From the NCBI GenBank assembly GCA_050012675.1, contig JBEKGS010000007.1:26169-90168 (forward strand): a DNA stretch of 64,000 nucleotides, given 5' to 3'. Position 1 is the first letter of the stretch. Every line of letters begins with the position of its first letter. Of the stretch, positions 25,266 through 33,635 are shown piece after piece. The stretch is from Fen-455 sp050012675 (GTDB lineage: Bacteria; Actinomycetota; Acidimicrobiia; Acidimicrobiales; Bog-793). A model generated the notes under the pieces. That model was not told the origin of the DNA and did not search any database. It saw only the letters and a program-made list of their open reading frames with translations. A program made the translations under genes and the position numbers.

Positions 25266-26689
25266 TTTGCCGTCCTCAGTGTCGCAGCGTGCGTTTGTCC
25301 CACGGCGGCGGTGGTGTCGTCCGGTCGCGCGAAGGCGTCGATGACCATGGAGCCCAACCGTGCCAGGTCGTCGATTCGCTGGTCGCGGCTCGTGAAGGCC
25401 TGATTCAGGCTGCCTGTTGCATCCACGTAGCCAATATGACCGCGTGCCGACAGGTACTGGTGCGCTGCAATCACGCAAGCTCCTTCCCAGAACAGTTCCG
25501 CCGCGTGTTCGGAGACCGGCACACGACCTTTGCACTCAGGAGTTATCGGCACCAGATCGAGCGTGTTGTGCTCAGTGCCTCCCAGCACGACGATCCCGGC
25601 GCTGCGCAGCGCGTTCGTGTAGCGGTCCACCGTGGTGCTGGCGTTGCGGCTCGGGATGACTTCCGCACACCAGATCCCTCGGGCGATCAGCGCGTCGACG
25701 AGGTCGTCGACCGACTCCTCGAACTGGCACACCGGTGATGCGCCGTCGGCCAGGATGGGGTAGCACGGTACACCGCCGAGGGCGAGAACCAGCGCATAGG
25801 CCATGTCAGCGTCGAGGACGGATTCCTCGACGTAGGCGGGCTTGCCAGCCTTCATCAGTTGCGAGCGGATCAGGTTCTGCACCGTTACCGGGTCGTCGGG
25901 TGCCGCGCATTCGACACCCAATAAGCGCCGCAGCGTAACGGCACGCTCTGCTTCGGCGACCTGGGCGAACAATGCTTCCTGGAATGCTTGGGCGACATGG
26001 CGCTCTTGCAGGTACACCGTGTCCGCGGGCACCGCGTAGCGACGCGCCAGCACCGAACGGATCGACGCGGGGCTGACGTCGACGCCGACGCCATCGTCGT
26101 GCACAAGTGCGCTCACCTGCTCGATCATCTTGTCTATCCGCGCGCCGTCGGCGTCGCGGATCTCCTCCATCAGCCGGTGGGCGTCCGGGGGCATTTGAGC
26201 AAAACGTGTGATCCCTTTCCCGCACAGGTACATGCGCCCGGGGTTGTCGGGATCGTTGACCTTGATGCCTGCGGCCCTGAGCTCTTCGACCCGGCTGATT
26301 ATCTCGACTCCGAAGAGGGGAAACACGCCCTGAGAGCGACCGGAGGCCGCGAAGCGTGCGTAGATGGAGAAGTCGTAGTAGTTACTCGAGCCCAGGACCT
26401 TGAGCCCGGCATCTGCGGCTAAGTCGACCGCTTGTTCGACAGTCGTGAACGCTGAGAAGTTGGGTGGAAGATGAACGTGGGTGTTGACCCTTGGGCTCCT
26501 GCTCAGCGCACGGTCCTGCGTCTCGGTCCGGCCCGGGTCGGGCGCACTCTGGGTGACTGCGGTTGGCGACTGGGTGAGTTCAGAGAAGCCAGCCGACATG
26601 AGGTCGGGCAATTCGCGAAGTATCACGAGAGGGTCGGGGATCTCTACACTGGCCGCTGCCTCGGCCGTCGCTCGAGCTTGGGGCTGCAT
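25262..26689 (-). CDS. PHP-domain hydrolase-like protein embedded in the rhamnose operon
   Basis: 475 residues; I do not recognise a standard rhamnose-pathway role. Metal-binding PHP motifs are visible: RVNTHVHLPPNF (HxH), LKVLGSSNYYDFSIY where most PHP proteins have TDH, FPLFGVEI (the Glu of motif III), and VVLGGTEHNTLDLVPI near the C terminus. A helical insert of about 150 residues sits in the middle. PHP domains usually cleave phosphoesters. The ATG at 26689 is 5 bases after the kinase stop, and the 3' end overlaps the RhaE start by 4 bases, so it is tightly coupled to both kinase and aldolase. It probably acts on a rhamnose intermediate or a related sugar phosphate. Confidence 0.7.
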   Translation of the reverse strand: MQPQARATAEAAASVEIPDPLVILRELPDLMSAGFSELTQSPTAVTQSAPDPGRTETQDRALSRSPRVNTHVHLPPNFSAFTTVEQAVDLAADAGLKVLGSSNYYDFSIYARFAASGRSQGVFPLFGVEIISRVEELRAAGIKVNDPDNPGRMYLCGKGITRFAQMPPDAHRLMEEIRDADGARIDKMIEQVSALVHDDGVGVDVSPASIRSVLARRYAVPADTVYLQERHVAQAFQEALFAQVAEAERAVTLRRLLGVECAAPDDPVTVQNLIRSQLMKAGKPAYVEESVLDADMAYALVLALGGVPCYPILADGASPVCQFEESVDDLVDALIARGIWCAEVIPSRNASTTVDRYTNALRSAGIVVLGGTEHNTLDLVPITPECKGRVPVSEHAAELFWEGACVIAAHQYLSARGHIGYVDATGSLNQAFTSRDQRIDDLARLGSMVIDAFARPDDTTAAVGQTHAATLRTAK

Positions 26690-26694
26690 CGGCG

Positions 26695-28179
26695 TTATTC
26701 CCCGGCAGATGGCAGGACGACCCGGGCCTGCGCACGCTGCCACGTGTCTTCCTGTCCCGATGGGTGGTAAATGGTGCATTCCGTGCTGGCCCGGACGACC
26801 GCCCGCATCTCGGTGAGACTCCCCACGAGGGCACCGTGGGCCCTCGCCTGCACGAGCAAGCTCCCGAGTGTGGTCGCTTCCGCCGGGCCGGCGATGACCG
26901 GCAGCCCCAGTGCGTCGGCAGTGAGCTGGCAGAGCAGACGGTTGCGAACGCCGCCGCCTACGAGGTGAACCACATCAACGTCCCGCCCGGTCAGAGCGCG
27001 CGCTTCGTTGATCGTGCGTCTGTGAGCGAGAGCGAGGCTGTCCAGGATGCATCGAACGAGAGCTGCACGCGTCTGCGGCTGTGGCTCACCGGATCGGGCG
27101 CAGATTTCTGCTATCCGGCGAGGCATGTCTCCCGGAGGCAGGAACACGGGGTCGTCGACGTCTATGAGCGACCGCAGTCCGGGCAATCGAGCCGCTTCGG
27201 CGATCAGGCCCTCGAGGTCAGCCGGTTCGCCTGCGCGCTCGAAGGCCGCGATGCACTCCTGAAGGATCCACAGGCCCATGACGTTGCGCAGGTACCGAAC
27301 GGTGCCATCGACCCCGCGCTCGTTGGTGAAGTTGGCACGGCGGCTCGCTTCGCTGAGCACCGGTCGATCCAGCTCAAGGCCGACCAGCGACCACGTTCCG
27401 GAGGCTATGAAGGCGAACCGCTCCGAGACAGCCGGGACGGCGACGACCGCCGACGCCGTGTCGTGCGAGCCCACCGCAGTGACACGGACGGGTCCGGCGA
27501 GCTCGGTCTCACGCATCACCTCGGGAACGAGGTCGCCCACCGCGTCGCCGGGGTCTCGGAGAGCGGGAAACAGGTCGCTGCGAATGCCCAGCTGGTTCAT
27601 CAGCTCGACGTCCCAGCGTCCCGTCTCGATGGACAGCAGCTGGGTGGTTGATGCGTTGGTCACCTCGGCACCGACCTTACCGGTGAGCCAGTACCCGAAG
27701 AGGTCGGGCATCAAGAGCAGTGTCTTAGCGGCCTCGAGCTGGGCCGTGCCTGCGGCCGCGACGAGCTGGTACAACGTGTTGAACGGCAACAGCTGGATGC
27801 CGGTGCGCCGGTAGAGATCGGCCGCGGGGATCTGCTTGAGGACAAACTCGATAATGCCCTCGGTGCGGCGGTCCCGGTAGTGGACCGGGTTACCGAGCAG
27901 TCGCCCATCGGAGTCGAGGAGCCCGAAATCGACACCCCAGCTGTCGATCCCCACCGAATCCAGCCTGTCGCAATGCCTCCCCGCCTTTCGCAGACCGTCG
28001 AGGATGGATCGGTACAGGCCGAGCGCGTCCCAGTGCAACATGCCGCCGACGGTCACCGGCCCGTTCCAAAAACGGGCCACTTCCGACACGCGGAGCTGCT
28101 GATCCTGCACCACTCCGAGCACCATGCGGCCGCTGGAGGCGCCGAGATCGATCGCGACGTGGTGGGTCGTCGGTGACAT
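26695..28179 (-). CDS. rhaB: rhamnulokinase (FGGY family)
   Basis: Phosphorylates L-rhamnulose at O1 with ATP. 494 residues. The N-terminal FGGY motif is VAIDLGASSGRMVLGVV, then IDSWGVDFGLLD and GNPVHYRDRRTEG, which fit rhamnulokinase closely. The C-terminal half has VGSHDTASAVVAVP, FIASGTWSLVG and VVHLVGGGVRNRLLCQLTADALGLPV. It precedes the PHP gene by 5 bases. A 164-base gap separates it from rhaI; I see no gene in that gap. Confidence 0.94.
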   Translation of the reverse strand: MSPTTHHVAIDLGASSGRMVLGVVQDQQLRVSEVARFWNGPVTVGGMLHWDALGLYRSILDGLRKAGRHCDRLDSVGIDSWGVDFGLLDSDGRLLGNPVHYRDRRTEGIIEFVLKQIPAADLYRRTGIQLLPFNTLYQLVAAAGTAQLEAAKTLLLMPDLFGYWLTGKVGAEVTNASTTQLLSIETGRWDVELMNQLGIRSDLFPALRDPGDAVGDLVPEVMRETELAGPVRVTAVGSHDTASAVVAVPAVSERFAFIASGTWSLVGLELDRPVLSEASRRANFTNERGVDGTVRYLRNVMGLWILQECIAAFERAGEPADLEGLIAEAARLPGLRSLIDVDDPVFLPPGDMPRRIAEICARSGEPQPQTRAALVRCILDSLALAHRRTINEARALTGRDVDVVHLVGGGVRNRLLCQLTADALGLPVIAGPAEATTLGSLLVQARAHGALVGSLTEMRAVVRASTECTIYHPSGQEDTWQRAQARVVLPSAGE

Positions 28180-28343
28180 CTAAGCCGTACAGGTAGCGGT
28201 CACGCCATCTCCGCACGGCACGTCCCGAATCGGAGGCAAGATGCAGCGGCTCCTGAGCATGCCGGCGGCTTGCTCCGCCCTTCCCGCTTGGCAGGGAACG
28301 TAGGGCAGGTCGTGAACGTAAGGGCTGGTCACCATCCTCTCTT

Positions 28344-29510
28344 TCAGGAGCCCCATCCCGCCTGGCTACCCTCGGCCCTGAGCTCGATTATTCGCTCGGC
28401 ATAGCCGGAGCGGGCGTAAGCCGCGAGAGGATCCGGGTCCAAGTCCATACTCTCGCGGACTTCTGCCAGAAGGGGCCGCACGTCGGTGTTGTATGCGTCC
28501 ATCAAGACGCCGTGCGCACCGAGCACGTCGCCGGCCTCCTGGCGCTCTTGCAGCGCCTCGCGATCTACCAGCAACGCTTTGGCGGTCGCCTCCTGCACAT
28601 TCATCACAGAGCGGATCTCGGCCGGGATCTTCGCCTCCAGGTTGTGACACTGGTCGAGCATGAAGGCCACGCCGCTGTCCTGGTCGAGGGCCGACGCGGC
28701 AACGATCTCGTTCATGATCCGGAAGAGCTGAAACGGATCCGCGGCACCGACCATGAGGTCGTCATCGGCATAGAACCGGCTGTTGAAGTGAAAGCCCCCC
28801 AGCTTGCCGGCCCGCAGCAACACCGCCACGATGAACTCGATGTTCGTGCCCGGGGCATGGTGACCGGTGTCGACCAACACCTGTGCACGATCGCCAAGGC
28901 GAATGCAGTGAGCAAAAGAGGTACCCCAGTCGGGTACGTCGGTGCTGTAGAAAGCCGGCTCGAAGAACTTGTACTCGAGCAGCATCCGCATGCCCGAAGG
29001 AAGCGAGCCGTACACCTCGGCAAGGGCCTCCGCCATGCAGTCCTGTCGCCTGGCGATGCTGTCCTGACCCGGGTAGTTGGTGCCGTCCGCAAACCACAGG
29101 CTCAAGATCGTCGAACCGGTCGCCTTCGCCACCTCGACACACTCCTGGAGATGCCCTATGGCACGACGGCGCACCGCCGGGTCCGGGTTGCAAACGCTGC
29201 CCAGCTTGTAGTCGAGCTCCTGGAACACGTTGGGGTTGACAGCGCCGATCTCGACTCCGACGCTCCGGGCGTGTTTGGCCAGGCTCTCGTAGTCGTCGAC
29301 ACGATCCCACGGGATGTGGATGGCCACCGACGGGGCGATACCGGTGAAACGGTGTACCTGGGCGGCGTCGTCGATCTTCTCGTAAGGGTTGCGCGCCACC
29401 CCGGGCTGGGGGAACACCTTGAACCGGGTGCCAGAATTACCGTAGGCCCAGGAGGGCGTCTCAATCCGCTGCCGACGCAGGGCTTCTCGAACTGCAGATA
29501 AATTGGTCAT
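28344..29510 (-). CDS. rhaI: L-rhamnose isomerase, RhaI type
   Basis: Interconverts L-rhamnose and L-rhamnulose. 388 residues, the RhaI (Pseudomonas/Rhizobium) type rather than E. coli RhaA. The xylose-isomerase-like TIM barrel shows VAIHIPWDRV, GAVNPNVFQELDYKLGSVCNPDP, LSLWFADGTNYPGQDS, LLEYKFFEPAFY, VLVDTGHHAPGTNIE and GGFHFNSRFYADDDL, which hold the metal-binding Glu, Asp and His residues. ATG 29510 has GAGAAG 9 bases upstream and is slightly preferred; ATG 29519 is an in-frame alternative. It lies between rhaB and rhaM. Confidence 0.93.
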   Translation of the reverse strand: MTNLSAVREALRRQRIETPSWAYGNSGTRFKVFPQPGVARNPYEKIDDAAQVHRFTGIAPSVAIHIPWDRVDDYESLAKHARSVGVEIGAVNPNVFQELDYKLGSVCNPDPAVRRRAIGHLQECVEVAKATGSTILSLWFADGTNYPGQDSIARRQDCMAEALAEVYGSLPSGMRMLLEYKFFEPAFYSTDVPDWGTSFAHCIRLGDRAQVLVDTGHHAPGTNIEFIVAVLLRAGKLGGFHFNSRFYADDDLMVGAADPFQLFRIMNEIVAASALDQDSGVAFMLDQCHNLEAKIPAEIRSVMNVQEATAKALLVDREALQERQEAGDVLGAHGVLMDAYNTDVRPLLAEVRESMDLDPDPLAAYARSGYAERIIELRAEGSQAGWGS

Positions 29511-29575
29511 TTTCCTCATCTTCTCATCTGATGGCGGGCGTCTCGCACTGCGTTGTCCACCAGGACGGGTGAGTT

Positions 29576-29896
29576 TCAGTCAAGGTGGAATATTTCCGGA
29601 ATGGGCACGATGCCGCGATCGGGAGGTCCGCCGCCGAGCCCTACGAAGTACTCGGCCATCTCGGCCTGCCAGCGTGCGTTCACAGAGGTCGACTCCATGG
29701 CCCGCTGAGCCTGTTCCAGGTTCTCGCATTCGAAGTAGCCGGTCAGCAGACCGGTCGAGTCGAGAAAGAGAGAGTAGTTGCGCCAGCCGGCAGCCGAGAG
29801 CGCGTCACGCATCTCCGGCCACACCGATGCGTGCCGATCCCGGTATTCAGCAAGGCGGTCCGGGTCTACCCGGAGATGGAAGCAAATACGTTGCAT
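29576..29896 (-). CDS. rhaM: L-rhamnose mutarotase
   Basis: 106 residues, matching the RhaM/RhaU family (about 105). It interconverts the alpha and beta anomers of L-rhamnose after uptake. Signature segments: QRICFHLRVDPDRLAEYRDRHASVWPEM (catalytic His), GWRNYSLFLD, LTGYFECEN and the final PEIFHLD. It lies between rhaS and rhaI, just after a strong stem-loop. Confidence 0.93.
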   Translation of the reverse strand: MQRICFHLRVDPDRLAEYRDRHASVWPEMRDALSAAGWRNYSLFLDSTGLLTGYFECENLEQAQRAMESTSVNARWQAEMAEYFVGLGGGPPDRGIVPIPEIFHLD

Positions 29897-29920
29897 TGGG
29901 GATGTCAGGACTTTGGGAGA

Positions 29921-29952
29921 CGAAGGGCGCAGGCCTAAGCCTGCGCCCTTCG
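29921..29952 (-). terminator. 14-bp perfect stem-loop directly after rhaS
   Basis: CGAAGGGCGCAGGC (29921-29934) and GCCTGCGCCCTTCG (29939-29952) are exact complements with a 4-base loop. The structure starts 8 bases after the rhaS stop. No T-run follows it in the direction of transcription. It may terminate partially or protect the rhaS message from 3' decay, a common way to make more binding protein than downstream enzymes. Confidence 0.7.
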
Positions 29953-29960
29953 GGACTCAC

Positions 29961-31028
29961 TTAGAAGTTGAACTGCGCGATGTTCGACTTGTTGAAGATG
30001 AACGGCATGCCGAGAAGGACGGTCTGGTCGGGACCAACCGTGTACTTCCCAAGCTTTCCAGCGGTGAATTTCTGACCCACAGCGTTGGTGATGACGCCAG
30101 AGGCGAAGTTCACGGCCGCGTACGCCGCCAGGTAGCCGAGGTCAGCCGGGTTCCAAAGGGCGAACTCCGGGCAGGTCCCGTCAAGGACGTACTTCTTCAT
30201 GGCCAAAGGCGTGCCCAGGCCGGTGAGGTGGACAATGCCGCGGTACTTGGCGGTGTCCAGGACTGCTGCCGCTGCAGCGATACCGACGGTGGTCGGCGAG
30301 ATGATCCCCTTGAGGTTCGGGTACGCCGTGAGCAGGCCCTCAGTGACTGTCGTCGAGGTGGCCGTGTCGTCCATGCCGTAGACGATCTTGACGAGCTGGA
30401 TCTTGGGGTACTTCTTCAGCTCTTGCTTCATGTAGCCGATCCAGGCGTTCTGGTTCGTCGCCGTGGGCGCTGCAGAGACGATTGCGAGCTGACCGGCGTC
30501 GCCCATCTCCTTGGCAATGATGTCAACCTCGATGTCTCCGATGCCCTGCGAGGTCGCCTGCTCGATCCAAAGGTCGCGGCACGCGGGAGCGTCAGAGTCG
30601 TACGTGACGACTGTGACCCCTCTAGCCATGGCTCCCTTGAGCGTCGGGCAGAGCGCGTCAGGGTCGGTGGCCGAAACGATCAGAATGTTGGCGCCCTTGG
30701 TTATGGCACCCTCGATGGCGGGGATCTGCGAGCTGGGTGTCGCAGCGGTCCCGCTGGTCTCGGTGCCGAGTTCGCCCAACGCCCTCAGGGCGAAGAGCGC
30801 TCCACCGGTCTTGACGCTGTCGGAGGTGGTGAAATACGAGTTGCCGAGGTTCTTGGGGATCACGAACGCCTTGAGGCCCTTCTCCAGGGGCCGGGTTGCG
30901 TTGACAACCCGAGGCGAGGAAGCCGCCGTCGCCACGCCGGACACGGCAACCATGCTGGCTATCGCAAGGCCGACCGCCACCGCACCCAGCAGCGAGACCC
31001 GTAGACGGCTCTTAATAGGGTTGTTCAT
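29961..31028 (-). CDS. rhaS: rhamnose ABC transporter, substrate-binding protein
   Basis: 355-residue periplasmic-binding-protein family (ribose/RbsB type) protein. It has a signal peptide (SLLGAVAVGLAIASMVAVSGVATAA) with an AxA-like cleavage site and no lipobox cysteine. The mature part shows FVIPKNLGNSYFTTSDSVKTG, ILIVSATDPDAL, VTYDSDAP and DGTCPEFALWNPADLGYLAAYA, typical of RhaS proteins. The ATG at 31028 begins the signal peptide; the open frame continues 24 codons upstream without a better start. It is set apart from rhaQ by 328 bases with its own candidate promoter and is followed by a stem-loop. Confidence 0.9.
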   Translation of the reverse strand: MNNPIKSRLRVSLLGAVAVGLAIASMVAVSGVATAASSPRVVNATRPLEKGLKAFVIPKNLGNSYFTTSDSVKTGGALFALRALGELGTETSGTAATPSSQIPAIEGAITKGANILIVSATDPDALCPTLKGAMARGVTVVTYDSDAPACRDLWIEQATSQGIGDIEVDIIAKEMGDAGQLAIVSAAPTATNQNAWIGYMKQELKKYPKIQLVKIVYGMDDTATSTTVTEGLLTAYPNLKGIISPTTVGIAAAAAVLDTAKYRGIVHLTGLGTPLAMKKYVLDGTCPEFALWNPADLGYLAAYAAVNFASGVITNAVGQKFTAGKLGKYTVGPDQTVLLGMPFIFNKSNIAQFNF

Positions 31029-31356
31029 AAGCTGAAGCCTCCATTTCAGTTCCGACCGGCAAGAGTCGGTTGGATTACGGTTGCATGTATAAGCAGCCAA
31101 TTGGAACTGTACAGCGGCATTGAATCGTTCGCAATAGGCTAATTCTATCGGTGCGGGTGCCGTACGATGCGCTCACGATTCCCCGCCAGGCACGAAACAA
31201 TGGCAGGAACAAACCCTGAAGGGCATCGCGCCAACGCGGGCCAGAGTCACTTCCGCGACACGGCCCAACAGCTCACGACTCCACTCCCCGGCGATCTAAA
31301 AAACGTCGCAGCAGATTATGTCCCCGCTGGTGGAGGACACATAGCCCGACACCAGC
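31029..31356. other. 328-base gap between rhaQ and rhaS, carrying the rhaS promoter
   Basis: No protein-like reading frame. It holds a candidate minus-strand promoter and operator at 31106-31134 and an untranslated leader of about 70 bases for rhaS. A plus-strand frame at 31167-31364 has no recognisable features and enters rhaQ antisense, so it is not counted as a gene. Confidence 0.6.
31106..31134 (-). promoter_or_regulatory. candidate rhaS promoter with overlapping LacI-type half-operator
   Basis: Reading the minus strand, TTGCGA (31134-31129) and TACAGT (31111-31106) are spaced by 17 bases, a good sigma-70-like arrangement. The -35 is overlapped by the sequence whose plus-strand form is TGAATCGTTCGCA (31121-31133). 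It shares the core TGAATCGTT with the palindromic site at 35529 near the divergent LacI-family regulator. This suggests rhaS is transcribed separately and controlled by the same protein. Confidence 0.5.
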
Positions 31357-32565
31357 TCAAATAGAGGGGCCTCCCCGCCCAACCTCGTTACCGCTGTCGC
31401 TTGCTTCTAATGGCCGCGCCACCGACCCGCTGTGGACAATTGCCGCTTCCGGTACCTGTTGTTTTCGCAGGCGGTGACGTCCGGCACGGAACCGCGCTCG
31501 GAACTCTGGCACGCTGGGCACCAGCACGCTGAGCAACAACAGGCCGCCTATGACGATGCCACTCGCCTGCTGTGGGAAGCCCGTGAGCAACAGAGCATCC
31601 AACAAGCCGGAGTAGATGAGTACGGCAAACACGACACCGACCATGGAACCCTTGCCGCCGAAAATTGACACGCCGCCCAAAAGGACGATTGCAACGACGG
31701 AAAGGACGAGACCCGTCCCGTTGTCATACTCGGCGGTGGAGAGCCTGAATGTGTAAAGGATTCCGGCGCCCGAACAGACGACACCGGACACGATGTACAG
31801 GATCATCTTGGTCCGCTTGACGCGGAGTCCCGAGAAGATGGCCGCCTCCTGATTGGCCCCCATGGCAAACAGAGATCGACCGAAGGGGGTGAAGTGCAAC
31901 ACAACCCCAAAGATGATTGCCAGTACGAAGAAGATCACTGTCGAGTACGACAAGCCGATGCCGGGCACGCCGTACACTCCGAGGTTGGTGTATGTGGCGG
32001 GAAAATTCGAGACAATATTCGAACCGAGAAGGATCTCGGCGATACCCGCATAAAGCAACATCGTGCCGATCGTCACGGCGATCGAAGGCAGACCCACCCG
32101 CGTGACGAGGAAACCGTTGAAAGCCCCCAGGAAGGCGCCGCAGATCAGGACCACGACGATGACCGCGGGCATTGGCCAGCCGTGCATCCAAAGGAGCCCC
32201 AGCAGGCTGCTCGCGAGGCCGAGCGTCGACGAGACCGAGAGGTCGATCTCGCCGGTCACGATGATCAGTGTCATGGGGAGGGCCATGATGGCGAGCTCGC
32301 CGTTGGACAGCCCCATGTTGAAAAAGTTGTAGTTGGTGAGGAACTCAGGAGACAGCACCCGCCCCACGATGAACACGGCTACGAAGGTCGCGAACAGCGC
32401 GACCTCCCAGCGCGCCAAGCCCCGGATGCCAAAGGAGCGGGCTGACCCGGTGCTCGCCGGCTGAGGCTCGCCGGTCCCGGACGTCAGTGATCCCGGTAGC
32501 TCAGCGCCCGAAGACGTCGGCGTCACGGTCGGGACGTCGGTGGCGACCACTGGCTCAGGGTTCAT
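31357..32565 (-). CDS. rhaQ: rhamnose ABC transporter permease
   Basis: 402-residue inner-membrane permease of the ribose/BPD_transp_2 family with about ten hydrophobic segments, including LIIVTGEIDLSVSSTLGLASSLLGLLW and VVAIVLLGGVSIFGGKGS. The cytoplasmic motif GANQEAAIFSGLRVKRTKMILYIVSG contacts the ATPase. Long hydrophilic tails flank the membrane part (about 55 residues N-terminal, about 50 C-terminal). It overlaps the rhaP end by 11 bases. Its pairing with rhaP follows the Rhizobium rhaTPQ order. Confidence 0.9.
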   Translation of the reverse strand: MNPEPVVATDVPTVTPTSSGAELPGSLTSGTGEPQPASTGSARSFGIRGLARWEVALFATFVAVFIVGRVLSPEFLTNYNFFNMGLSNGELAIMALPMTLIIVTGEIDLSVSSTLGLASSLLGLLWMHGWPMPAVIVVVLICGAFLGAFNGFLVTRVGLPSIAVTIGTMLLYAGIAEILLGSNIVSNFPATYTNLGVYGVPGIGLSYSTVIFFVLAIIFGVVLHFTPFGRSLFAMGANQEAAIFSGLRVKRTKMILYIVSGVVCSGAGILYTFRLSTAEYDNGTGLVLSVVAIVLLGGVSIFGGKGSMVGVVFAVLIYSGLLDALLLTGFPQQASGIVIGGLLLLSVLVPSVPEFRARFRAGRHRLRKQQVPEAAIVHSGSVARPLEASDSGNEVGRGGPSI

Positions 32566-33601
32566 GTCGGAACGTCCGTTTCCTCATGACCTCGGCGAGC
32601 CGGAGAGCAATCCCCCGGTCCAGGGTGATGGCGAGAACGAGAAGAAGACCGTCAAAGGCTGGATCCCAGAACGGCGACACGCCGAGGGCATACAGGGCAG
32701 TGGCGATGGTCGAAAGGAGAAGAGCGCCGAATGCAGCTCCCGCCGCGCTGCCGCTTCCGCCGAAGATGGCGACACCACCCACCACTACCGCCGTGACAAC
32801 CGTCAGCTCGTAGCCGGTCCCCGCAGTGGAATCGACCGTCCCGTAGAACGACGCCCAGATGACTCCCGCGAGCCCAGCGATGGCACCGCTGATCGCGTAA
32901 GCGCTGAAAACGCGTCGCGCGATCGGGATTCCGACCAGGCGGGCCGCCTCGGGATTCGACCCAATGGCGTAGAGCTCACGTCCCGCCCTGAACGAGCGGA
33001 GGGAGTAGGTGCCGATGGCGATGATGATGGCCACGCAGATCGTGATGTAGGGAACACCGACCACCGAGTCGGAACCGATCGCAGAGAAGTGCGCTGGCAG
33101 CGAACTCGCGACGACTTCTCCGCCGCCGATGATCGAAATGTCGACACCTCGAATGATGTAGAGGGTCGCGAGGGTCACGACCAGTCCGGGCACACGGGCA
33201 AACGCGGTAATAGCACCGTTGACAACACCGCATGCGAGGCCAATCCCGATGCCCACGAGGAAGACGACAGGGATCGGAATCCCATGCACCTGCCCGAAGA
33301 GGTCGGAGGAGACGTAAGCGGAAAGACCGAGCACCGATCCGACGGAGAGGTCCATTTGCCGGCTGACCACAACCATCGTCTCGCCTAAGGCCAACAGCGC
33401 ATAGATCGTGGCGTTCAGCAGGACGAACTTGATGTTCTGCTGTCCCAGGAACCGGGGCTGAATACCCGTGGTCACCGCGATGAAAACGATCAGGACGACG
33501 ATGATCCCGTACTCTCGAAGACGAAAGACCGTGTCGACCAGTCGTTGCGGACTGCCACTGGCTTGTATCAGGGCTGTGTCCTGGCTGCTCATCTCTGGCA
33601 C
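32555..33601 (-). CDS. rhaP: rhamnose ABC transporter permease
   Basis: 348-residue membrane permease of the same family as rhaQ. Key segments are VVVSRQMDLSVGSVLGLSAYVSSDL, GLVVTLATLYIIRGVDISI, the coupling motif AIGSNPEAARLVGIPIARRVFSAYAISG and VVGGVAIFGGSGSAAGAAFGALLL. It forms the heterodimeric channel with rhaQ. It starts 34 bases after the rhaT stop. An in-frame ATG at 33592 is an alternative start. Confidence 0.9.
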   Translation of the reverse strand: MPEMSSQDTALIQASGSPQRLVDTVFRLREYGIIVVLIVFIAVTTGIQPRFLGQQNIKFVLLNATIYALLALGETMVVVSRQMDLSVGSVLGLSAYVSSDLFGQVHGIPIPVVFLVGIGIGLACGVVNGAITAFARVPGLVVTLATLYIIRGVDISIIGGGEVVASSLPAHFSAIGSDSVVGVPYITICVAIIIAIGTYSLRSFRAGRELYAIGSNPEAARLVGIPIARRVFSAYAISGAIAGLAGVIWASFYGTVDSTAGTGYELTVVTAVVVGGVAIFGGSGSAAGAAFGALLLSTIATALYALGVSPFWDPAFDGLLLVLAITLDRGIALRLAEVMRKRTFRHEP

Positions 33602-33635
33602 CAGCTACCGCTAGGCCCGAAGGTCGGTCGTGTGT

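Noticed and set aside
31167..31364. Small plus-strand frame in the rhaQ-rhaS gap
   Set aside because: No ribosome-binding site of note, no recognisable features, and it ends inside rhaQ antisense.
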